Positions 1 to 6,058 of a DNA stretch of 6,058 nucleotides are shown here, piece by piece; position 1 is the stretch's first letter; every line of letters starts with the position of its first letter. Below the pieces are notes generated by a model that was not told where the DNA came from, made no database searches, and saw only the letters and a list, made by a program, of their open reading frames with translations. The DNA lies in contig JAGWBY010000099.1 of assembly GCA_021295675.1 (NCBI GenBank), forward strand, positions 1 to 6,058, given 5' to 3'. Position numbers and translations under genes: made by a program. Origin of the DNA: Candidatus Latescibacterota bacterium. Its GTDB lineage: Bacteria; Latescibacterota; UBA2968; UBA8231.

Positions 1-381
1 AACCAACCGCTGCCGCGCCTCATTGCTGATTAGATGCTCAACCTTGCAGGCGTCGATCATTGCGTCGTCCTCATCCATACCGAGGGCGTCTCCGAGGAAA
101 CGCTGCACGACTAGGCGCGTGGCCTCGGTTTCCTGCACAACCTTTAGACCCTGTTCGGTAAGTTCGAGGAAGCGGTTGAGGTCCTCTTGCACATAGCCGC
201 GCTCCTTGAGGTGCTTCATGGCTGTCGAGACGCTGCCTTTGGTGATGCTCAGGTGCTTGGCAATATCCGAGACGCGGGCGTAGCCGTGCGCCTCGCGCAA
301 CTCGTGGATCGCCATCAGGTGATGCGCGGCACTGTGGCTTAGTTCGTTTTCTTCGTAGGCTCTCCAGACTTCCTCAAACAT
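1..381 (-). CDS. DtxR/MntR-family metal-dependent transcriptional repressor (3' end outside window)
   Basis: I translated this by hand from the ATG at 381-379 on the minus strand; 127 codons stay open to the window edge, so the C-terminal part is missing. The family binds DNA as a dimer when loaded with Fe(II) or Mn(II) and represses metal-uptake genes. A winged helix-turn-helix lies at about residues 38-64 (ARVSDIAKHL, then TKGSVSTAMKHLKERGYV), followed by the wing (FLELTEQG) and the start of the dimerisation domain with the hallmark ACKVEHLIS at 111-119. By hand alignment to DtxR, the primary-site ligands Cys102, Glu105 and His106 are kept as C112, E115 and H116, and H20 sits at the Met10 position. 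The ancillary-site residues His79, Glu83 and His98 become R89, Q93 and M108. The start is preceded by GAAAGG a few bases upstream. The gene lies 48 bp downstream of gap on the same strand and may be cotranscribed with it. The family is clear; the metal and the targets are unknown. Confidence 0.88.
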   Translation of the reverse strand, partial: MFEEVWRAYEENELSHSAAHHLMAIHELREAHGYARVSDIAKHLSITKGSVSTAMKHLKERGYVQEDLNRFLELTEQGLKVVQETEATRLVVQRFLGDALGMDEDDAMIDACKVEHLISNEARQRLV

Positions 382-429
382 GCCTTTCGCCTTTCTGCCT
401 CCGCTTAAGTCGCAGGGCCTCGTATTGAG

Positions 430-1482
<1,053 letters not shown>

Positions 1483-1550
1483 TCAGCCGCTCATCCCTGC
1501 GGGCCATGCGACGATCCAAATGAATATGGTAGCAAACGGATGAACGGAAC

Positions 1551-1568
1551 TTTACAGCCCGATGTAAA
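1551..1568. promoter_or_regulatory. Inverted repeat TTTACA-N6-TGTAAA overlapping the -35 box (possible operator)
   Basis: The two 6-bp arms are perfectly complementary around a GCCCGA spacer. The left arm is the candidate -35 box and the right arm lies in the promoter spacer, so a dimeric regulator bound here would block RNA polymerase. The site lies between divergent genes and could affect both. The regulator is unknown. Confidence 0.4.
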
Positions 1569-1578
1569 AACTTATATT
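1551..1578 (+). promoter_or_regulatory. Candidate sigma70-type promoter for the plus-strand operon
   Basis: The -35 box TTTACA (1551-1556, five of six matches to TTGACA) and the -10 box TATATT (1573-1578, five of six matches to TATAAT) are separated by 16 bp. This predicts a transcript start near 1585 and a leader of about 175 nt before the peptidase gene. It is the best such pair I found by eye in the intergenic region. It is a motif match only, and the sigma factors of the host are unknown. Confidence 0.45.
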
Positions 1579-1637
1579 GCACAGTTGCGGGAAGCGTGCA
1601 AGGCGGGCAAATCGGACTTGATTCTCAACTTTTGCGT

Positions 1638-1654
1638 TTTTTGCGTTGCAAAAA
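1638..1654. repeat. Perfect 7-bp inverted repeat TTTTTGC-GTT-GCAAAAA in the leader
   Basis: Two 7-bp arms flank a 3-nt centre. In RNA this gives a small hairpin that is mostly A-U, too weak for an intrinsic terminator and lacking a following U-run on the plus strand. As DNA it is the size and symmetry of a dimeric repressor site. It lies about 60 bp downstream of the predicted transcript start and about 105-120 bp before the peptidase start. A partial copy, TTTTGCG, occurs just upstream at 1630-1636. Confidence 0.4.
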
Positions 1655-1759
1655 GCTAATGAATAAACCCGACCTCAGCAAGAGCACTACCACTGGCCGA
1701 GATGTGCGTTGGTGGGCTAGGCTGAAGGGCGGGACGGACGATCAAAGAACAGAGAAACG

Positions 1760-3172
1760 ATGCGCGAGGAAGGCATAGCCTTGGAGAAAGCACTGCTGTG
1801 CATTGATGAGCAGCAGCGGGCCTATATCGAACAACTGAAATCCTTTATCCGCATTCCCAGCGTCAGCACTGGTGCCGATGAAGACACCAGTGACGGCCTC
1901 GCCCAAGCAGCCGATTTCCTCGTCGGCCAATTCGACCAAATGGGGTTTGAGGTCGAGAAGATCGAAGTAAGGGCCGCTACCAATCCCTTAGTCGTCGCCC
2001 GTAGTCCCGCGTTCTCGTCGGATCGACCCACTGTCTTGATCTATGGTCATTACGATGTACAAGGGGTGGACAATCCGCGCTCGGCTTGGGAGGTGGATCC
2101 CTTTGCTGCCGAAGAGCGCGACGGCTTCCTTATCGCCCGGGGGGCCAGCGACAATAAGGGGCCCTGCTTCGCGCATCTGAAGGCGGCCGAAGTTGTCCTC
2201 GCCAATGGGAATCCGCTTCCGTTCAATCTGGTCTTCCTGATCGAAGGCGAGGAGGAATGCGGTAGCGCGGCATTGAGCCAGTTTGTGGCCGAGGGCAGGC
2301 TTGGCGAATTTGCCCCGGTGCTTTGTACGGTGATTTCCGACACCAGCATGTACGGGCCGGACCAGCCCTCGCTGACTTTGGGGCTGCGCGGCATTGTCTA
2401 TACCGAGGTTGAGGTTTTTGGGCCGGTGCAGGACGTGCATTCCGGCCTTTTCGGCGGCATTGTCCACAACCCCAACCAACTTCTCGTCAACGCCTTGGCC
2501 GGCCTCATCGACGCCGAAGGGCGCATTGCTGTCCCCGGTTTCTACGACGAGGTGCAGCCGCTTTCGGCTCGCGAAAAAAGCCTCTATGCCTCCCTCGCGG
2601 TTGACGAGGGTGCCTATTGCCGCACCTTGGGCGTGCCCTCGCTGGTGGGAGAACAGGAATACTCCATCCTCGAAAGGCGCTGGACTCGCCCCACGCTCGA
2701 CATCAACCTCCTCAGCGGCGGCAGTCCGCGCACGGTCATTCCGGCTTTCGCCCGAGCGGCCATCTCCTGCCGATTAGTACCCGACCAAAACCCCGAACAC
2801 ATCCAAGCCGCGCTCGAAGGGCACATCCGCGCACATCTGCCTGCAGACACCCGCGTCGAGTTCAAAAATCAGCATTGCTCACCGGCTTATTATTTGGACC
2901 TAGACCATCCACTAGTCGAGCCGACACTTGAGGCCATGCGCAAGGGATTCGGGGTCGAGCCGGTGTTTACCCGCGAAGGTGGCTCCATTCCCATCGTCGT
3001 CGATTTTGCCGCGGCGACGGGCGCACCGGTACTGCTCATCGGTCTAGGGCAAATCACCGACAATTGGCACGGCCCTAACGAGCGCTTTTCCATGCGCGAC
3101 TTTCACCGCGGCATCCGCACTTCGGCCGCGCTCTTATGCGAGTTGGCGCGAGCTTCTCAGCGCGCGACCTAG
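1760..3172 (+). CDS. M20-family zinc metallopeptidase (carnosinase/dipeptidase-like)
   Basis: This is a cytosolic two-metal hydrolase of the M20 (ArgE/DapE/CPG2/carnosinase) superfamily, which cleaves dipeptides, N-acyl amino acids or related amides. Numbered from ATG 1760 (470 residues), the expected metal and catalytic residues are present: H97 and D99 in YGHYDVQ, bridging D131 in GASDNKG, catalytic E165 and ligand E166 in EGEEECGS, D194 in ISDTSM, and H437 in NWHGPNE. The lid/dimerisation domain at roughly 205-370 carries DVHSG with H227, typical of the dipeptidase branch. GGSIPIV at 407-413 is also conserved in the branch. The interval given is the longest form. The more likely start is TTG 1781, which has GAGGAAGG 7 nt upstream and gives a 463-residue protein beginning where family members usually begin; ATG 1760 has no clear ribosome-binding site. 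It is the first gene of the operon, 32 bp before the oxygenase. No signal peptide is visible. The substrate cannot be inferred. Confidence 0.93.
   Translation: MREEGIALEKALLCIDEQQRAYIEQLKSFIRIPSVSTGADEDTSDGLAQAADFLVGQFDQMGFEVEKIEVRAATNPLVVARSPAFSSDRPTVLIYGHYDVQGVDNPRSAWEVDPFAAEERDGFLIARGASDNKGPCFAHLKAAEVVLANGNPLPFNLVFLIEGEEECGSAALSQFVAEGRLGEFAPVLCTVISDTSMYGPDQPSLTLGLRGIVYTEVEVFGPVQDVHSGLFGGIVHNPNQLLVNALAGLIDAEGRIAVPGFYDEVQPLSAREKSLYASLAVDEGAYCRTLGVPSLVGEQEYSILERRWTRPTLDINLLSGGSPRTVIPAFARAAISCRLVPDQNPEHIQAALEGHIRAHLPADTRVEFKNQHCSPAYYLDLDHPLVEPTLEAMRKGFGVEPVFTREGGSIPIVVDFAAATGAPVLLIGLGQITDNWHGPNERFSMRDFHRGIRTSAALLCELARASQRAT
1766..1773 (+). promoter_or_regulatory. Ribosome-binding site GAGGAAGG favouring TTG 1781 as peptidase start
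   Basis: The purine-rich GAGGAAGG lies 7 nt before TTG 1781 and inside the reading frame that opens at ATG 1760. The ATG is preceded only by AGAGAAACG. Spacing and strength favour the TTG, which would remove the first seven residues. Confidence 0.6.
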
Positions 3173-3192
3173 CCCACCATTCTGCACCAGGC

Positions 3193-3198
3193 AAGGAG
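3193..3198 (+). promoter_or_regulatory. Ribosome-binding site AAGGAG of the PhyH-family gene
   Basis: AAGGAG stands 6 nt before GTG 3205, an ideal spacing. It sets the start at GTG rather than at the upstream in-frame ATG 3136, which lies inside the peptidase gene. Confidence 0.8.
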
Positions 3199-3204
3199 TC
3201 ACTC

Positions 3205-4020
3205 GTGTCTCTCTCCCACGCCCAAGTAACCCATTTCAAAAACCACGGCTACACTGTGGTTCCCGATTTTTTTGACTCCCGCGAAGTCCGAGCCATACAA
3301 GCCGAAGTCGAGCGCTTTAAACGCGAGGGCTTGGTCCGCAACGTCGCCACCGAGGGCGACGGCGAGACCCCTTCCTCCACTAAGGTCAACCTGCAATTGA
3401 TTCCCCTGTACGACAAAAGCGATCTCATCCGCGCCCTGCCCTTTGACGACAAAGTCGCCGTCGCCGTCTCACAGCTCATCGGCACGCCCTTCATCCTGCA
3501 TCTAGACCAGATGTTTCTCAAGCCGGCTGGGCACGGCATCGGCACGGACTGGCATCAAGACAACGCCTATTTCAAAATAGACGACCCTTTAAAAGGCACT
3601 GCCATGTGGGTAGCCGTTCACGACGCAACCATTGAAAATGGCACCATCCACGTCGTGCACGACTCCTTCAAGGAGGAATATCCGCACGACCGCGATCCTT
3701 ACTCCGATCACCACATCCACTGCCAAGTACCCGAGGAGCGCGCCGTGCCCATTGAGCTCAAGGCCGGTGGCGTCGTTTTCTTCTGCTACGGCACGGCCCA
3801 CGCTACCAAGGCAAATACCACCGAGCGCGAGCGCGCCGGACTTGCCTTTCACTTCCTGCACACCGCCTGTGTCGAGCGCGCCAGACTCATCGGCGAACGA
3901 CGCGGCCAGCCCATCATGGTGGGGCCAGAAGCCACGGGTGGCCAAGCCGAATACGGCGTGCGCGTCGCTGGGACTTGGGAACGGGAAATCGAGCGCGTCC
4001 TCAAGGGAGCAACCAACTAA
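3205..4020 (+). CDS. Phytanoyl-CoA dioxygenase (PhyH)-family Fe(II)/2-oxoglutarate oxygenase
   Basis: This is a non-heme iron oxygenase that couples 2-oxoglutarate decarboxylation to hydroxylation of a substrate, with a double-stranded beta-helix fold. From GTG 3205 it is 271 residues, normal for bacterial PhyH proteins. The N-terminus, with FKNHGYTVVPDFFDSREV (11-28), is the usual family opening. The iron triad is H117 and D119 in DWHQDNAYF plus H199 in GTAHATKAN; R210, in ERAGLAFHF, is the likely 2-oxoglutarate anchor. All catalytic residues are therefore present. The start rests on AAGGAG 6 nt upstream; an in-frame ATG at 3136 would add 23 residues that look unlike the family and overlap the peptidase gene by 37 nt. 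The gene starts 32 bp after the peptidase stop, and its stop overlaps the dehydrogenase start (TAATG). PhyH members act on acyl-CoAs, ectoine, halogenated compounds and other small molecules, so the substrate is open. Confidence 0.92.
   Translation: MSLSHAQVTHFKNHGYTVVPDFFDSREVRAIQAEVERFKREGLVRNVATEGDGETPSSTKVNLQLIPLYDKSDLIRALPFDDKVAVAVSQLIGTPFILHLDQMFLKPAGHGIGTDWHQDNAYFKIDDPLKGTAMWVAVHDATIENGTIHVVHDSFKEEYPHDRDPYSDHHIHCQVPEERAVPIELKAGGVVFFCYGTAHATKANTTERERAGLAFHFLHTACVERARLIGERRGQPIMVGPEATGGQAEYGVRVAGTWEREIERVLKGATN
4003..4009 (+). promoter_or_regulatory. Ribosome-binding site AAGGGAG of the Ldh2-family gene
   Basis: AAGGGAG lies at the 3' end of the oxygenase gene, 10 nt before ATG 4020. 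It supports that start over the in-frame ATG at 3975, and it fits coupled translation through the TAATG overlap. Confidence 0.65.
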
Positions 4021-5078
4021 TGCCGCACATCAAACCCGACGACCTGCGCCAGATCGGCTACCAGCTTTTCGAGACGGCCGGCTGCCCTCCCGCCAGCGCC
4101 CGCGCCGTGACCGATCACTTAGTCGAGTCGTCTCTCTACGGACACGACTCGCACGGCAGCTTGCGCCTCTACGAATACGTCGAACAGATCCGAGACGGCA
4201 TCTTTGATCCCCAAGGCCAGCCTTCTATTGTCAGCGAAAAACCCTGCACCGTGGTCGTCGATGGCGGCGGCACTATGGGCCAAATCGGCGGGACGTTCGC
4301 TACCCAGCTAGCTATCGACAAGGCCGCCCAGTACGGAGTCGCTACTGCCACGCTGCGCAACTGCGGGCATGTTGGCCGGGTGGGAGCCTATCCGCTACAG
4401 GTCGCTCGCCAAGGCATGATCGGCCTAGCCTTTTGCAACGCCGGTCACCTCGGGCGGCAGATCGCTCCCTACGGCGGGATCGACGGCAAGCTCAGCACCA
4501 ATCCCATATCCTGCGCCGCGCCTCGGCGCAATGCCGATCCGCTCTTAGTCGATATGACCACCTCAGTCTGCGCCGAGGGCAAGGTCCGCGTCGCCCACAA
4601 CCGGGGGGAACAGCTACCCGAGGGCCGGATTATCGACCACGACGGCAACCCTTCTACCGATCCAGAGGCATTTGTCGGCGATCCGCCCGGCGCAATCCTG
4701 CCTTTCGGTGGGCCGGTGGCCTATAAGGGGTACTGCTTGAGTATGATAGTAGAGGTTCTAGGCGGAGCCCTCAGCGGTCAGGGCTGTGCCAACGGCGAGA
4801 CCGTCATGCAGAGCAATGGGCTGCACCTAACGGTTTACAACATCGAGCACTTCGTCGAAATGGACTACTACTTCGACGAACTTGAAAGCCTAATCCGCCA
4901 CGTATCCACCAGCCGCGTCGATCCGCACATCGGCGAGATCATGCTACCCGGCGATCCCGAATACCGCACGGGACGCCAGCGCCAAGAAGAAGGAATTCCC
5001 ATCGACGACACGACGTGGGGCCACATCGTCGAGGCCGCACGGAGCCTTGGGCTAGATCCTCAGACTTGGTCGCAATGA
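4020..5078 (+). CDS. Ldh2-family (malate/L-lactate/ureidoglycolate-type) NAD(P)-dependent 2-hydroxyacid dehydrogenase
   Basis: This cytosolic oxidoreductase belongs to the Ldh2 family (AllD, YbiC, sulfolactate and malate/L-lactate dehydrogenases), which interconverts 2-hydroxy acids and 2-keto acids and is unrelated to Rossmann-fold lactate dehydrogenases. From ATG 4020 it is 352 residues, a typical length. Recognisable motifs in order are DSHGSLRL with H45 (43-50), NCGHVGRVGAYPL with the likely catalytic H117 (114-126), the nucleotide-site KLSTNPISCAAPR (157-169), DMTTSVCAEGKVR (178-190), KGYCLSMIVEVLGGALSG (236-253) and GEIMLPGDPEYR (305-316). The ATG overlaps the oxygenase stop by one base; an in-frame ATG at 3975 would add 15 residues inside the oxygenase gene and is unlikely. 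The stop overlaps the next start as ATGA. The neighbouring oxygenase could produce a 2-hydroxy acid that this enzyme oxidises. Exact substrate and cofactor preference are not deducible. Confidence 0.92.
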   Translation: MPHIKPDDLRQIGYQLFETAGCPPASARAVTDHLVESSLYGHDSHGSLRLYEYVEQIRDGIFDPQGQPSIVSEKPCTVVVDGGGTMGQIGGTFATQLAIDKAAQYGVATATLRNCGHVGRVGAYPLQVARQGMIGLAFCNAGHLGRQIAPYGGIDGKLSTNPISCAAPRRNADPLLVDMTTSVCAEGKVRVAHNRGEQLPEGRIIDHDGNPSTDPEAFVGDPPGAILPFGGPVAYKGYCLSMIVEVLGGALSGQGCANGETVMQSNGLHLTVYNIEHFVEMDYYFDELESLIRHVSTSRVDPHIGEIMLPGDPEYRTGRQRQEEGIPIDDTTWGHIVEAARSLGLDPQTWSQ

Positions 5079-6058
5079 TGAGGGCACCTCCGCAGGGGGA
5101 CCAACAGCAGGCGCGGGATCTGCTGGGAATCCCTCTGCGAGGCATCCTTATCGGGGCGGTGCTGGCGCTGGTACTCAACATCTGCGATACCTACGCGACG
5201 AATGCGATCCAAGGCTCCTACCTGACCCTCAACTTCAGCACCCCGGCCGCCCTCTTCTTATTTTTCTTTCTCGTCTTAGCCAGCGCCGCGGTCGGCCTCC
5301 TCCACCGATGGCTGGCGCTGACCCGGGCGGAACTAATCACCATCTACATCATGCTGGTGGTAGCCTGCTGCATCCCTGGTATGGGCTTCACCCAGTTCAT
5401 GATCCCCTGCCTCCTTGGATCGACCTACTACGCCACGCCCGAAAACAACTGGGATTCCCTCTACAATCAATACATCCCTCAGTGGATGATCCCACGCGGC
5501 GAGAACGTGGCCCGCTACTTCTTTGAGGGGCTGCCCGAGGGGGCCTCGATCCCCTGGGGTGCCTGGGTCGTGCCGCTGAGCCTGTGGTTCGGCTTCTTTC
5601 TCGCCCTCGCCTTCGCGATGATCTGCGCGATGGTCATTATGCGCAAACAGTGGGTCGACAACGAGAAGCTCAGCTACGATGGAGATGATGCGGCAGGAGG
5701 GCGGCGGCGCTGTGGGCCGCTCGTTCTTCACCAACAAGACCATGTGGCTGGGCTTCGCCGTCTCCTTCCTGCTGTTGAGCATCAACGGCGTGCACTCCTA
5801 TTTTCCAGAGTTTCCCCGCTTCGAGCGCACCGTGGGCGTACCCCTGTTCGGCAACACCTGGCTCAGCTTCTGGTTCAGCCCGCCTTGGACCGGGTTTTTC
5901 TATTTCGTCAACCTCGACATCTCGGCCTCGATCTGGGTCTTCTACGTCCTCGTCAGGCTGCAGCGGGGCATCTTCAACACGCTCGGCGTGCAGAGCACGC
6001 AGCGGATCGACTTCTACTCCGAAGATCCCTTCCTCGCCCACCAGGGTCTCGGGGCGAT
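5075..6058 (+). pseudogene. DUF6785-like polytopic membrane protein gene, frameshifted near 5678 and cut by the window edge
   Basis: From ATG 5075 (or 5078), overlapping the dehydrogenase stop, the frame encodes a hydrophobic protein. Predicted membrane segments lie at about residues 20-40, 57-75, 85-105 and 162-190, followed by RKQWVDNEKLSY ending at residue 201 (base 5677). The motifs ELITIYIMLVV, YYATPENNWDSLYNQYIPQWM and RKQWVDNEKLSY match my memory of the large DUF6785 membrane proteins, whose function is unknown. There, the SY is followed by a Pro-Leu-x-x-Leu-Pro-like stretch. Here that stretch is absent, and convincing family sequence resumes one frame over at ATG 5679 (MEMMRQEGGG, then MWLGFAVSF, INGVHSYFPEFPRF, a FYFVNLDISASIWVFYVLVRL membrane segment). 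The pattern fits a deletion of about 17 nt. The original frame has no stop before the window end but turns into Arg-rich, non-membrane sequence. It could be a real mutation or an assembly error. No ribosome-binding site is obvious; coupling through ATGA is likely. Confidence 0.65.

Noticed and set aside
382..429. Possible terminator between gap and the repressor gene
   Set aside because: No GC-rich hairpin followed by a T-run is present on the minus strand.
1540..1576. Minus-strand promoter for gap (TTTACA at 1568-1563 or TATAAG at 1576-1571)
   Set aside because: TTTACA has only GTTCAT at the correct -10 distance, and TATAAG has no good -35 box within 16-18 bp; too weak to list as a promoter.
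1585..1759. Possible riboswitch in the long leader of the plus-strand operon
   Set aside because: Apart from the small inverted repeat I see no conserved riboswitch core or terminator/antiterminator pair.
1596..1778. 60-codon plus-strand open frame in the intergenic region
   Set aside because: It has no ribosome-binding site, shows no recognisable motif, overlaps the peptidase start and has a composition unlike the neighbouring genes.
1988..2479. Long minus-strand open frame opposite the peptidase gene
   Set aside because: It is antisense to a clear M20 gene with all catalytic motifs; this is a by-product of codon bias in GC-rich sequence.
3632..4207. 191-codon plus-strand frame across the PhyH/Ldh2 junction
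   Set aside because: Its product is Ser/Pro/Arg-rich and low in complexity, and it overlaps two well-supported genes in another frame.
5333..6041. Two minus-strand open frames opposite the membrane-protein gene
   Set aside because: The plus strand carries hydrophobic membrane segments with family motifs in both halves; the antisense products look like charged shadow sequences.

Overview
The window holds two divergent blocks separated by a 331-bp intergenic region. It reads as bacterial DNA, moderately GC-rich and densely packed. The minus-strand block (1-1428) encodes a type I glyceraldehyde-3-phosphate dehydrogenase (gap), followed 48 bp downstream by a DtxR/MntR-type metal-dependent repressor that runs off the left edge. 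The plus-strand block (1760-6058) is a tight four-gene run: an M20-family metallopeptidase, a phytanoyl-CoA dioxygenase (PhyH)-family Fe(II)/2-oxoglutarate oxygenase, an Ldh2-family (malate/L-lactate/ureidoglycolate-type) NAD(P)-dependent dehydrogenase, and a polytopic membrane protein that resembles the DUF6785 family. The last gene is cut by the right edge.

The plus-strand genes look like one transcription unit. The gaps are 32 bp, then a 1-nt TAATG overlap, then a 4-nt ATGA overlap. The best upstream promoter candidate is at 1551-1578, where the -35 box lies inside a perfect TTTACA-N6-TGTAAA inverted repeat. A second perfect inverted repeat (TTTTTGC-GTT-GCAAAAA, 1638-1654) sits further down in the leader. 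Ribosome-binding sites suggest non-ATG starts for the first two genes: TTG 1781 for the peptidase and GTG 3205 for the oxygenase.

The membrane-protein gene appears broken. Its reading frame switches after position 5677, and the residues usually found there in the family (a Pro-Leu-x-x-Leu-Pro-like stretch) are missing. This suggests an out-of-frame deletion of about 17 nt, or an assembly error.

Pathway inference: hydrolysis of an amide or peptide bond (M20), alpha-carbon hydroxylation (PhyH) and oxidation of a 2-hydroxy acid (Ldh2), next to a membrane protein of unknown role, would fit catabolism or processing of a small amide- or hydroxy-acid-containing compound. The substrate cannot be told from the sequence. 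Abundant PhyH proteins and DUF6785-type membrane proteins are, from memory, typical of uncultured lineages such as Poribacteria, Latescibacterota and Planctomycetes-like bacteria. The taxonomic guess is weak.
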